The notes under the pieces were generated by a model. The model saw only the letters and a program-made list of their open reading frames with translations. It was not told where the DNA came from and did not search any database. A stretch of 33,109 nucleotides of DNA from an uncultured Prevotellaceae bacterium (GTDB taxonomy: Bacteria > Bacteroidota > Bacteroidia > Bacteroidales > Bacteroidaceae): assembly GCA_900320585.1 (NCBI GenBank), contig ONSV01000012.1, positions 1 through 33,109 on the forward strand. The letters run 5' to 3'. Each line of letters starts with the position of its first letter. Within the stretch, counting starts at the first letter, position 1. The position numbers and the translations under genes are program-made. Shown here in pieces: positions 7,706 to 15,784 of this stretch.

Positions 7706-7962
7706 AAACGATGAATTTGGTTGCGAATTTACGAATTAAAACGCAGAATCGCCCTATTCGGGACAAAAAAAATGGAGGCAGACCGGATTCACATCCACCC
7801 TACCTCAAAAAAAATAGTCAAGGGATTATTCAAAGAACTGATTATGCATGTTTTCAAGGGCAAAGATATGCGAAAAGGAGAAACCCGGAAAAGGAATTAT
7901 CCTATTCTGGTGGTAGGAAATTCCTATTGTTTGGGGGAAAATCCCTACACCCTCTAAAAAGG
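7706..7962. other. Intergenic region without a convincing gene
   Basis: Open frames of 78-87 codons exist on the plus strand, but their third positions are A/T-rich, unlike the genes here, and no family is recognisable. One minus-strand TATCTTTG (7868-7861) could be a -7 box for the ABC ATPase gene with a leader of about 150 nt, but no matching TTTG lies upstream of it. I see no known riboswitch motif, including no cobalamin box. Confidence 0.5.
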
Positions 7963-7998
7963 CAGAAGCCATAAAGACCAAAATCTTTATGGCTTCTG
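7963..7998 (-). terminator. Terminator of the PP2C-like gene
   Basis: A perfect 15-bp stem (7963-7977 / 7984-7998) with loop CCAAAA begins 17 bp after the stop. On the minus strand it is followed by CCTTTTTAG, a typical rho-independent tail. Confidence 0.85.
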
Positions 7999-8015
7999 TA
8001 TAGAGACAAGTGTTA

Positions 8016-9389
8016 TCAATCATCGGGAATCACAGGCCTGGGCTCTACGGTAGACGGAGCGGGGTTGTCGGCAGGTGGTCCTGCGGCAGGCTGCGTTGTG
8101 GTAGCGGGAGGAGTGGCTGGAGGCGTGGCCGACGGAGCGGCAGGCGTAGTAGCGGCCGACGGGTCGGTGGCAGGAGGAACGTTCTCGTCAGCATTCTCAT
8201 TTGTCACATCAGGCACAGGGTCTGTTTCCGGTCGTTTTTGCTCAGCTTCGGTTTTCTTCTTCTCATCGGCCTTTTGCTCCTCAGGCAGTTTGAAGAGGTC
8301 GTCGTTCGCCTTTGACTTGGCACTCTCGTTACGCATGATGTTGATGGTGTCTTTTTTCACACTATCCTTGCGCACCACCACAGGTGCCTCTACCTCTTCT
8401 TCTTCTTTGGGGCTGATCTGGCTTCTCGACCATAGATAGAAACCGATGGCCAATCCCACCAAGAGCAAAGCCGTGATAGGCACGACGGGGAATCCACTTT
8501 TCTTCTCTTCCGTGTTGACCGACTCGCTGGTCCCCTCCTCTGCTCTGTGCTCCTGGGCAAGCTGCTCTTTGGGCACCACTTTCTCTGCCTGGGGTTGAGG
8601 TTTCGGTTGGGGTTTGGGGGCAGGTTTGGGCTGAGGTTTCGGAGCAGGTTTCGGAGCTGGTGCCACAACTACGGGAATGGGCTCGGCCTCGTCTTTCACA
8701 TGCTCGTCGATTGCTTCGACCATCACGCCACTCACACGAACAAGGCTCACGGTGCAGTCTTCCTTGTTGTCGCCGACGAGCTGCCTGATTTTACGCAGTT
8801 TGGCCTCGTCGTTGATTGCCTCGCAGAGCACGCCAAACAGCTGTTCCTCATTGATGCTGGCATGGGCGCCCTTGGTGAGCATGAGGAAATAGTCACCATA
8901 CTTGACATTGGTGAGATTCTTGTGTGCGGGCTCTACGGGCTGCACCATATCGGGGGTGGCTGCCTTGAAGTCGTCGCGCGATTTATATAATAAGGTGCGT
9001 GTCTTGGGCCGGAATTGGTAGATGCGGCAGTTGCCCACATGGGCAGCCATCACACCCTGCCGGTGGAAATATACCATCGCGAACATCACCCCACCGCCAT
9101 TGGTGCAATCCTGGACCAACTGCTTATAGGCATTGAGCAGCGTGAGATGCAGCAAATCGGCTGTCAGTGGCTCATCGCTGCAGGTGTTCTGGAACAGGAA
9201 TTCGGGGATGGAACGGCATAGAGAAGCACTGGCGACATCACCTTTTCCCTGTCCACCCATACCATCGGCCACGAGGAACAACCTGTCGTGCACGGTTCCC
9301 GAACCAGCCTCGGGGAAGATGTTATCCTCCAAGAGCTTGTCCTTGCCGCCCACGCAAAACGACTGTGGTTTCAGAATTTCAAATTTCAT
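8016..9389 (-). CDS. Membrane-anchored, degenerate PP2C-like protein
   Basis: The protein has 457 residues. The first ~220 form a PP2C (PPM) phosphatase-like domain with EDN (21-23), VADGMGGQGKGDVAS (40-54, Asp42), AAHVGNCRIYQF (115-126) and NKEDCTVSLV near 208-217. A Pro/Lys-rich linker (about 242-266), one transmembrane helix (about 301-320) and a ~135-residue acidic, then Pro/Ala/Thr-rich tail follow, so the tail probably lies outside the cytoplasm. Against the PPM consensus, the metal-binding TDG reads TKG (Lys173) and the VGDSR motif reads VGNCR. Metal binding and catalysis may therefore be lost or altered. It could be a pseudophosphatase that senses or scaffolds phosphoproteins. No Ser/Thr kinase is adjacent. 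It is divergent from the SPFH gene. Confidence 0.82.
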   Translation of the reverse strand: MKFEILKPQSFCVGGKDKLLEDNIFPEAGSGTVHDRLFLVADGMGGQGKGDVASASLCRSIPEFLFQNTCSDEPLTADLLHLTLLNAYKQLVQDCTNGGGVMFAMVYFHRQGVMAAHVGNCRIYQFRPKTRTLLYKSRDDFKAATPDMVQPVEPAHKNLTNVKYGDYFLMLTKGAHASINEEQLFGVLCEAINDEAKLRKIRQLVGDNKEDCTVSLVRVSGVMVEAIDEHVKDEAEPIPVVVAPAPKPAPKPQPKPAPKPQPKPQPQAEKVVPKEQLAQEHRAEEGTSESVNTEEKKSGFPVVPITALLLVGLAIGFYLWSRSQISPKEEEEVEAPVVVRKDSVKKDTINIMRNESAKSKANDDLFKLPEEQKADEKKKTEAEQKRPETDPVPDVTNENADENVPPATDPSAATTPAAPSATPPATPPATTTQPAAGPPADNPAPSTVEPRPVIPDD

Positions 9390-9507
9390 CTCTCAAATTG
9401 GTCAGTTTGATACCATTATCATCTATTATCATTCAGCCTACTGGTCGACAAGTGGAACAACAAGCTCTTCCACATGCAGAAAACGGCCAAAATGATTGTA
9501 ATCGGGG

Positions 9508-9538
9508 CAAAATTATTAAAAAAAATGATTATTCCAAA
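9508..9538 (-). promoter_or_regulatory. Promoter for the PP2C-like gene
   Basis: On the minus strand TTTG (9538-9535), a 19-bp spacer and TAATTTTG (9515-9508) match the full Bacteroidota pattern. This leaves a leader of about 110 nt before the ATG. Confidence 0.7.
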
Positions 9539-9554
9539 AAAAAATCGAAAAACA

Positions 9555-9586
9555 TTTGGAATGTAAGGAAAAATGGCATATCTTTG
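9555..9586 (+). promoter_or_regulatory. Promoter for the SPFH-RHH pair
   Basis: TTTG (9555-9558), 20 bp, TATCTTTG (9579-9586). Its -33 box lies 16 bp from that of the divergent PP2C promoter, so a regulator binding between them could act on both. Confidence 0.75.
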
Positions 9587-9617
9587 TGATATCAAAATAA
9601 TATCATTTTAAATATCT

Positions 9618-10571
9618 ATGATTATGGAAAAGAAAGAATTTACATTCAAAGGCATTACGGTGAATGGATTTGTGATGCTCCTGATTCTGTTGGTACTGTT
9701 GTTGGTCACCCTGTACTTCACTGGTGACAACCTGATCAGCAAAGACGGAGGCCCGGAGTGTATCATCGGAGTAGTGATCACCGCCATATTGATTATCTGT
9801 TTCAAGGGATTCGTGCTGCTTGAGCCCAACGAGGCCCGAGTGATGATGTTTTTCGGCAAATACCGCGGCACATTCACCAAAGTAGGATTCAGCTGGGTGA
9901 ACCCGCTCATCAACACGAAGAATCTCTCGCTACGTGCCCGCAACCTTGACGCCCAGCCCATCAAGGTGAACGACAAGGTAGGCAACCCCGTGATGATAGG
10001 CCTGGTGCTGGTGTGGAAACTCCGCGACACCTACAGGGCCCTCTTCGAGATTGACTCGCAGACGATGGCCCAGGGAGTAGGCCAAATAGGGAAGAACGTG
10101 AACAGCATCATGCGTGCGCTGGAAAATTTCGTGAAGATACAAAGCGACGCTGCCCTTCGCCAGGTGGCTGGCCAGTATGCCTACGACAACAACGACGCCC
10201 AAGTGAAAGAGCCCACGCTGCGCAGCAGCGGAAACGAGGTGAACAAGGTGTTGGAGCAGAAGCTCAACGAGCGTCTGGCCATGGCCGGCATCGAAATTGT
10301 GGAGGCCCGCATCAATTATCTTGCCTATGCTCCCGAGATAGCCGCCGTGATGCTCCGCCGCCAGCAGGCCGAAGCCATCATCAGCGCCCGTGAGAAGATT
10401 GTGGATGGTGCCGTATCGATGGTGAAGATGGCCCTCGACAAACTGAGCGACGAGGAGATTGTGGAGCTGGACGACGACAAGCGTGCCGCCATGGTGAGCA
10501 ACCTGCTTGTGGTGCTTTGCGGCGACGACAATGCCCAGCCCGTGGTCAACGCAGGCACATTGAACCAATAA
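9618..10571 (+). CDS. SPFH (stomatin/prohibitin/flotillin) domain membrane protein
   Basis: The protein has 317 residues. Two N-terminal hydrophobic helices (about 17-36 and 48-66) precede an SPFH/Band-7 domain starting at [21 protein letters not shown] coiled, charged helix rich in Ala, Glu and Arg (about 215-280) follows, ending in a short tail. Family members oligomerise into membrane rings or microdomains and often partner with proteases or scaffold other complexes. No NfeD or FtsH-type partner is adjacent. Two in-frame ATGs lie at 9618 and 9624 (MIMEKK); either is possible. The next gene, 24 bp downstream, encodes a ribbon-helix-helix protein and is probably co-transcribed. Confidence 0.88.
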   Translation: MIMEKKEFTFKGITVNGFVMLLILLVLLLVTLYFTGDNLISKDGGPECIIGVVITAILIICFKGFVLLEPNEARVMMFFGKYRGTFTKVGFSWVNPLINTKNLSLRARNLDAQPIKVNDKVGNPVMIGLVLVWKLRDTYRALFEIDSQTMAQGVGQIGKNVNSIMRALENFVKIQSDAALRQVAGQYAYDNNDAQVKEPTLRSSGNEVNKVLEQKLNERLAMAGIEIVEARINYLAYAPEIAAVMLRRQQAEAIISAREKIVDGAVSMVKMALDKLSDEEIVELDDDKRAAMVSNLLVVLCGDDNAQPVVNAGTLNQ

Positions 10572-10595
10572 ACCTATCAGCAATCATTTCTGCAG

Positions 10596-10799
10596 ATGGC
10601 CAAGAAAGAGAACAAGACCAAGAGTTTCGTGCTTCGCATCGATGGCGCCACCATGAGCGCCATCGAGAAGTGGGCCGCCGATGAGTTCAGGTCGGTGAAT
10701 GGCCAGTTGCAATGGATAATTACCGAGGCGCTGAGGAAAGACGGCAGGCTGCCCAAGCGGCATCACACGCTCGAGAAGAAAGACCCCGAGGAAGAATAA
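10596..10799 (+). CDS. Arc-like ribbon-helix-helix protein
   Basis: This 67-residue basic protein contains KSFVLRIDGATMSAIEKW followed by RSVNGQLQWIITEALRKDGR. It matches the Arc/MetJ ribbon-helix-helix plan (beta strand, helix, RSVN turn, helix), and the RSVN turn is the same as in phage P22 Arc. It should dimerise and bind DNA operators. It follows the SPFH gene at 24 bp and likely shares its promoter; it may regulate that promoter or act as a small partner of the SPFH protein. No toxin gene is adjacent, so this is not a recognisable toxin-antitoxin pair. A strong bidirectional terminator follows. Confidence 0.82.
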   Translation: MAKKENKTKSFVLRIDGATMSAIEKWAADEFRSVNGQLQWIITEALRKDGRLPKRHHTLEKKDPEEE

Positions 10800-10814
10800 G
10801 CACCCTCGACACAC

Positions 10815-10861
10815 GAAAAGTCACAAGGGAAAGGCTACGAACCTTTCCCTTGTGACTTTTC
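10815..10861. terminator. Bidirectional terminator
   Basis: A perfect 20-bp stem (10815-10834 / 10842-10861) with loop CTACGAA sits between convergent genes. The arm ends in AAAAG/CTTTT, giving a U-run at the base in both directions. Confidence 0.85.
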
Positions 10862-10877
10862 CAATGGCAGACCTCGT

Positions 10878-11183
10878 TTAGATTACTTGCACGAACTTGA
10901 ACAAGAAATACAGGAAGGCACCCAACACTCCATAAATGATTGTTGCAAGAATGAAAACAACAATCCAAGAGAAGATACCTTTCAATCCCTTCTCGCTGAA
11001 GGGTTTGGTAAGAAACTCACAAGTGTTGAGTCCTGCTATCCACAGCAGGGGATATGAGATGATAGCAGCCAGGATAATCAAAAGCCAGTCATGGCATCCC
11101 AAATAGAGCCTCAGAGAGAGAGGGGCTACTACGAGTGCGGCAAATACCAAACAAACTATGCCTAATTTGTCAAATGCATCCAT
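10878..11183 (-). CDS. Small hypothetical membrane protein
   Basis: I do not recognise a family. The 101 residues contain about three hydrophobic helices (roughly 8-27, 33-50 and 69-97), with a short polar stretch containing KPFSEKGLKG between helices 2 and 3. The ATG at 11183 follows an A-rich leader (AATTTAAAAG). It is flanked by terminators on both sides (10815-10861 and 11212-11239), so it should be its own transcription unit, though no strong promoter is visible. Codon use has more A/T than its neighbours, suggesting low expression or a recent arrival. Confidence 0.65.
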   Translation of the reverse strand: MDAFDKLGIVCLVFAALVVAPLSLRLYLGCHDWLLIILAAIISYPLLWIAGLNTCEFLTKPFSEKGLKGIFSWIVVFILATIIYGVLGAFLYFLFKFVQVI

Positions 11184-11211
11184 CTTTTAAATTCTTTCTA
11201 AAAATAATATC

Positions 11212-11239
11212 CGGCAAGCCGTCCGTCGACGGCTTGCCG
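11212..11239 (-). terminator. Terminator of ppdK
   Basis: A perfect 12-bp stem (11212-11223 / 11228-11239) with a 4-nt loop starts 17 bp after the ppdK stop. On the minus strand it is followed by GATATTATTTTTAG. Confidence 0.8.
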
Positions 11240-11255
11240 AATGATATGAATCAAA

Positions 11256-13979
11256 TTACTCTTCTACTGCGGCCTGTGCAGCTGCGAGGCGTGCGATGGG
11301 CACACGGAAGGGCGAGCAGCTGGCGTAATCCATACCGATCTTGGCACAGAACTTCACCGAGCTGGGCTCACCACCATGCTCACCGCAGATACCGGTGCGC
11401 AGGTTCGGACGTACGCCCTTGCCCTTCTCGACAGCCATCTTGATGAGCTGTCCGACACCGTTCTGGTCGAGAACCTGGAATGGGTCGACCTTGAGGATCT
11501 TCTTGTTGAGGTAAACCGGCAAGAAGCTGGCGATATCGTCGCGGCTGTAGCCGAATGTCATCTGTGTGAGGTCGTTGGTACCGAATGAGAAGTACTCAGC
11601 CTCAGTAGCGATGCGGTCGGCGGTGAGGGCAGCACGAGGAATCTCGATCATGGTACCGATTTCGAACTCGAGCTCGATGCCATACTCAGCAAACACCTCT
11701 TTGGCAGTCTTCTGGATAATCTCCTTCTGCTGCTTGAGCTCATAGAGGATACCAATGAGTGGCACCATGATCTCGGGCATTGGGTTCTTACCCTCGAGTT
11801 TCAGTTCGCAGGCGGCCGAGAGGATGGCACGTGTCTGCATGGCAGTGATCTCGGGGAATGTGATACCCAGACGGCATCCACGGTGTCCGAGCATCGGGTT
11901 GTTCTCGGCGAGGCTGGCCACGCGGCGCTGGATGGTATCCAGGTCGACGTTCATTTCCTTAGCCATAATCTCTTGTCCGGCGAGATCGTGGGGTACGAAC
12001 TCATGGAGTGGCGGGTCGAGCAAGCGGATGTTGACGGGGCAGCCATCCATAGCCTCGAGGATACCCTTGAAGTCGGCCTTCTGGTAGGGCAGCAACTTGG
12101 CGAGAGCCTTCTCGCGGTCTTCTGGAGTGTCGGAGAGAATCATCTCGCGCATGGCAACGATTTTCTTGTCGTCGAAGAACATGTGCTCTGTACGGGTGAG
12201 TCCGATACCCTTTGCACCGAATGCGCGGGCCACCTGTGCATCGTGTGGAGTGTCGGCATTGGTACGCACCTGCAGTTTGGTGTATTTGTCGCAGAGGTCC
12301 ATGAGCTCCTTGAAGTCACCGCTCAGCTCAGCAGCCTTTGTGGGCACCTCGCCGGCATAGACCTGACCTGTAGTACCATTGATGGAGATGTAGTCACCTT
12401 CTTTATATACTACGCCGTCGATCTCGACAGTCTTTGCATAGTAGTTGACATTGAGTGCGCCTACGCCCGAAACGCAGCACTTACCCATACCACGGGCCAC
12501 CACAGCAGCGTGAGAGGTCATACCACCACGTGCGGTGAGGATACCCTCGGCAGCAGCCATACCAGCGAGGTCCTCGGGAGAGGTCTCGATACGTACGAGC
12601 ACCACCTTGTGTCCGTCCTCATGCCATGCTTTAGCATCTTCGGCGTGGAACACGATCTGTCCGCATCCGGCACCCGGGCTTGCGGGCAGTCCCTGTGCGA
12701 TCACCTTTGCCTGTGAGAGGGCCACCTTGTCGAATACGGGGTGGAGCAGCTCGTCGAGCTTCTGCGGCTCACAGCGCAAGATGGCGGTCTTCTCGTCGAT
12801 CATGCCCTCGTGGAGGAGGTCGATGGCGATCTTCACCATGGCAGCACCTGTGCGCTTGCCGTTACGTGTCTGGAGGAACCAGAGTTTGCCCTCCTGCACG
12901 GTGAACTCCATATCCTGCATATCGCGGTAGTGGTTCTCGAGGCGCTCCTGGATGTCGTTGAGCTCAGCATAGATCTCGGGCATAGCCTCCTCCATGGAAG
13001 GATACTTGGCCACGCGCTCTTCCTCGCTGATGCCGGCACGCTGAGCCCAGCGCTGCGACCCGATCTTGGTGATCTGCTGCGGTGTGCGGATACCAGCCAC
13101 CACGTCCTCGCCCTGTGCGTTGACGAGATACTCACCATTGAAGAGGTTCTCACCGTTGGCAGCGTCGCGGCTGAAGCAAACGCCAGTGGCTGAAGTGTCG
13201 CCCATGTTGCCGAACACCATTGCCATCACCGACACGGCAGTACCCCACTCATCGGGTATACCTTCCATCTTGCGGTAGAGGATGGCGCGGTCGTTCATCC
13301 AGCTGCGGAACACAGCGCAGATAGCGCCCCAGAGCTGCTCGATGGGATCGTTGGGGAAGTCTTTGCCTGTACGCTCCTTGATGGCTGCCTTGAAGAGGGC
13401 CACCAACTTCTTGAGTTCGTCTACAGAGAGGTCTTTGTCGAGCTTGATGCCACGCTCGGCCTTCACGCTCTCGATAATCTCCTCGAACGGGTCGATGTCC
13501 TCTTTGTTGACGGGCTTCATCTCGAGCACCACATCGCCGTACATCTGCACGAAGCGGCGGTATGAGTCATAGACGAAGTGAGGATTGTTGGTCTTGCGTA
13601 CCATTCCCTCAGCCACCTCGTCGTTGAGACCGAGGTTGAGGATGGTATCCATCATACCCGGCATGGAAGCGCGGGCACCGGAGCGTACGCTCACCAACAG
13701 AGGATTCTCGGCATCACCGAACTTCGAGTTCATGAGGTCCTCGATGTGCTTTACTGCTGCGGTCACGTCGTCTTCAAGGATAGCCTTGATCTTCTCCTGA
13801 CCTACTTCATAATACTCGTTGCAGCAATCGGTGGTGATGGTAAAACCTGGAGGCACGGGCACTCCTATAAGGTTCATCTCAGCCAGGTTGGCACCTTTGC
13901 CACCCAACTGCTCACGCATTTTGGCATTACCCTCAGCTTTTCCATTACCGAAGGTATAAACTCTTTTTTGTTCGCTCAT
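11256..13979 (-). CDS. ppdK: Pyruvate, phosphate dikinase
   Basis: PpdK interconverts pyruvate + ATP + Pi and PEP + AMP + PPi in the cytoplasm. The 907 residues match the family (about 875-910). The N-terminal ATP-grasp domain includes LGGKGANLAEM, SVRSGARASMPGMMDTILN and YDSYRRFVQMYGDVV. The swivelling phosphohistidine domain has GGMTSHAAVVARGMGK with catalytic His490. The C-terminal PEP/pyruvate barrel has LGHRGCRLGI and GICGEHGGEP with Cys865. The frame is open to 14081, but the ATG at 13979 (MSEQKRVYTFGNG) is the family start and lies below a perfect promoter. With NifJ and HppA in the same window it supports PPi-based glycolytic energy saving in an anaerobe. Confidence 0.97.
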   Translation of the reverse strand: MSEQKRVYTFGNGKAEGNAKMREQLGGKGANLAEMNLIGVPVPPGFTITTDCCNEYYEVGQEKIKAILEDDVTAAVKHIEDLMNSKFGDAENPLLVSVRSGARASMPGMMDTILNLGLNDEVAEGMVRKTNNPHFVYDSYRRFVQMYGDVVLEMKPVNKEDIDPFEEIIESVKAERGIKLDKDLSVDELKKLVALFKAAIKERTGKDFPNDPIEQLWGAICAVFRSWMNDRAILYRKMEGIPDEWGTAVSVMAMVFGNMGDTSATGVCFSRDAANGENLFNGEYLVNAQGEDVVAGIRTPQQITKIGSQRWAQRAGISEEERVAKYPSMEEAMPEIYAELNDIQERLENHYRDMQDMEFTVQEGKLWFLQTRNGKRTGAAMVKIAIDLLHEGMIDEKTAILRCEPQKLDELLHPVFDKVALSQAKVIAQGLPASPGAGCGQIVFHAEDAKAWHEDGHKVVLVRIETSPEDLAGMAAAEGILTARGGMTSHAAVVARGMGKCCVSGVGALNVNYYAKTVEIDGVVYKEGDYISINGTTGQVYAGEVPTKAAELSGDFKELMDLCDKYTKLQVRTNADTPHDAQVARAFGAKGIGLTRTEHMFFDDKKIVAMREMILSDTPEDREKALAKLLPYQKADFKGILEAMDGCPVNIRLLDPPLHEFVPHDLAGQEIMAKEMNVDLDTIQRRVASLAENNPMLGHRGCRLGITFPEITAMQTRAILSAACELKLEGKNPMPEIMVPLIGILYELKQQKEIIQKTAKEVFAEYGIELEFEIGTMIEIPRAALTADRIATEAEYFSFGTNDLTQMTFGYSRDDIASFLPVYLNKKILKVDPFQVLDQNGVGQLIKMAVEKGKGVRPNLRTGICGEHGGEPSSVKFCAKIGMDYASCSPFRVPIARLAAAQAAVEE

Positions 13980-14024
13980 AATTTGATTTATGGTTCTAAA
14001 ATATAAGAATGTGTCTTTGAGATG

Positions 14025-14055
14025 CAAATATAATGCAAAAACATCGAACGGCAAA
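14025..14055 (-). promoter_or_regulatory. Promoter for ppdK
   Basis: On the minus strand TTTG (14055-14052), 19 bp, TATATTTG (14032-14025), a perfect consensus match about 45 bp before the ATG. The 334-bp gap to rlmD (13980-14313) otherwise holds only the rlmD promoter and leader. Confidence 0.8.
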
Positions 14056-14188
14056 ACTTTTCGGATTTTTTTTGCAAACAATAAGGCACATTGTCAAATC
14101 GGCAACAACTTGGTCTTTATAAGAAAACGCCTCACCACCCTATTTTCTTAAATAAATTGGTATATTGCAGAAAAACATCGATTGTTTT

Positions 14189-14219
14189 TTTGATTTTTAG
14201 GATTTTTAATCTATCTTTG
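14189..14219 (+). promoter_or_regulatory. Promoter for rlmD
   Basis: TTTG (14189-14192), 19 bp, TATCTTTG (14212-14219). It gives a leader of about 88 nt that begins with an imperfect hairpin (AACACC near 14225 pairing with GGTGTT near 14262), whose role is unclear. Confidence 0.78.
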
Positions 14220-14313
14220 CAGTCAACACCCCCAGATGAGCACTATCTCCTCATGGGTTGGTGTTTCATTCTTTCCCAATTCCGTCAAACCCTATAGAAA
14301 AACACCTCTAATT

Positions 14314-15741
14314 ATGGCCAGGAACAAGAAGCCTTTACCCATCTACGAGAACGTGGTGATAGAAGACTGCGCCGCCGAGGGCAAATGCATTGCCCACGTA
14401 GACGAGAAAGTGGTTTTCATTCCATTCGTGGTGCCTGGCGACGTGGTCGACGTGCAGGTGCGCAAGAAGCGCAAGAACTACAACGAGGCCGAGGTCATCC
14501 GGCTGGTGGAGGCCAGTTCGCTCCGCGTGGCCCCGATGTGCCCCCATTTCGGTGTTTGTGGCGGTTGCAAGTGGCAGATTCTGCCCTATGAGGAACAGCT
14601 GAAGATGAAGCAACGCCAGGTTTTCGACCAACTCACCCGCATTGGCAAGGTGGAGTTGCCCGAGTTGCGCCCGATTCTAGGTTCGGCCAAGACCTCGGAA
14701 TACCGCAACAAGATGGAATATGAGTGCTGCAACAAGCGATGGCTCACCCGTGACGAGATATCCAGCGGTACCGAATACACCAACATGAACGCGATAGGGC
14801 TGCACATCACCGGAGCCTTCGACAAGGTGCTTCCGATAGAGGACTGCCGACTGATGGACCATTTGCACAACGACATCCGCAATGCGGTGCGCGACTATGC
14901 CGACGCCCACCATATCCCCTATTTCGACATCCGCCAGCAGAAAGGCCTGCTGCGCAATATCATGATACGCAACTCGAACACGGGAGAGTGGATGGTGCTC
15001 GTGCAGTTCCATTTCGAGAGTGCCGACGACAAGGCCACCGCCATGTCGCTGCTCAGCCACCTGGCCGAGCGGTTCCCCCAGATTACCTCGCTTCTCTATG
15101 TGGACAACCAAAAGTGCAACGACACTTTCGGCGACCTCGACGTGGTGACCTTCAAGGGCAACGACCACATCTATGAGCTGATGGAAGACCTGCGGTTCAA
15201 GGTAGGTCCGAAGAGTTTTTACCAAACGAACACCGACCAGGCCCATGTGCTCTACTCGGTGGCCCGCGACTTTGCGTCGCTTACCGGCAACGAACTGGTT
15301 TACGACCTTTATACCGGCACTGGCACGATAGCCAATTTCGTGGCCAGGAAAGCCCGCCAGGTGATCGGCATCGAATATGTGCCCGAGGCCATTGAGGACG
15401 CCAAGGTGAACTCCAGGGAGAACGGCATTGCCAACACCCTCTTCTATGCCGGCGACATGAAGGACATCCTCACCGACGCCTTCATCGCGGAGCACGGCCG
15501 TCCCGACGTTCTCATCACCGACCCCCCACGTGCCGGCATGCATCCCGACGTGGTGCAGACCATCCTGCGCGCCCATCCCCGCCGCATCGTCTATGTGAGC
15601 TGCAACCCCGCCACCCAGGCCCGCGACTTAGCCGACCTCGACGGCCAATACCGCGTGGAGGCCGTGCAGCCCGTCGACATGTTCCCCCACACTCCCCATG
15701 TGGAGAACGTGGTGCTCCTCACCGCCCGCGAGCCCCTTTAG
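14314..15741 (+). CDS. rlmD: 23S rRNA (uracil-5-)-methyltransferase, RlmD/RumA type
   Basis: This is an S-adenosylmethionine-dependent enzyme that makes m5U in 23S rRNA. It has 475 residues: an N-terminal TRAM RNA-binding domain (about 10-68), then an iron-sulfur motif CPHFGVCGGCKWQ (Cys76, 82, 85, with a fourth Cys near 148). The Rossmann methyltransferase has VYDLYTGTGTIANFVA, ITDPPRAGMHPDVV, and the nucleophile in VYVSCNPATQ (Cys430). The frame runs upstream to 14236, but the ATG at 14314 (MARNKKPLPIYENV) gives the normal N-terminus. Bacteroidota often carry more than one RumA-like protein, so the target (U1939, U747 or tRNA U54) is not certain. Confidence 0.9.
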   Translation: MARNKKPLPIYENVVIEDCAAEGKCIAHVDEKVVFIPFVVPGDVVDVQVRKKRKNYNEAEVIRLVEASSLRVAPMCPHFGVCGGCKWQILPYEEQLKMKQRQVFDQLTRIGKVELPELRPILGSAKTSEYRNKMEYECCNKRWLTRDEISSGTEYTNMNAIGLHITGAFDKVLPIEDCRLMDHLHNDIRNAVRDYADAHHIPYFDIRQQKGLLRNIMIRNSNTGEWMVLVQFHFESADDKATAMSLLSHLAERFPQITSLLYVDNQKCNDTFGDLDVVTFKGNDHIYELMEDLRFKVGPKSFYQTNTDQAHVLYSVARDFASLTGNELVYDLYTGTGTIANFVARKARQVIGIEYVPEAIEDAKVNSRENGIANTLFYAGDMKDILTDAFIAEHGRPDVLITDPPRAGMHPDVVQTILRAHPRRIVYVSCNPATQARDLADLDGQYRVEAVQPVDMFPHTPHVENVVLLTAREPL

Positions 15742-15784
15742 CCCCAATTGATTAATAACCATATTATCCTCAAAACCATCTACT

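Noticed and set aside
7721-7957. 78-codon open frame upstream of the ABC ATPase
   Set aside because: Its third positions are A/T-rich, there is no recognisable domain, and no promoter faces it. Kept only as a note on the intergenic region.
7706-7962. Possible cobalamin riboswitch upstream of the FecE/BtuD-like ATPase
   Set aside because: No B12-box or comparable conserved structure can be seen on the minus strand.
8065-8990. Ala/Gly-rich plus-strand open frames
   Set aside because: They are antisense to the Pro/Ala-rich and linker parts of the PP2C-like gene.
10596-10799. Possible antitoxin of a toxin-antitoxin pair
   Set aside because: The RHH fold fits an antitoxin, but no small toxin-like gene is adjacent; the upstream gene is an SPFH protein and a terminator follows.
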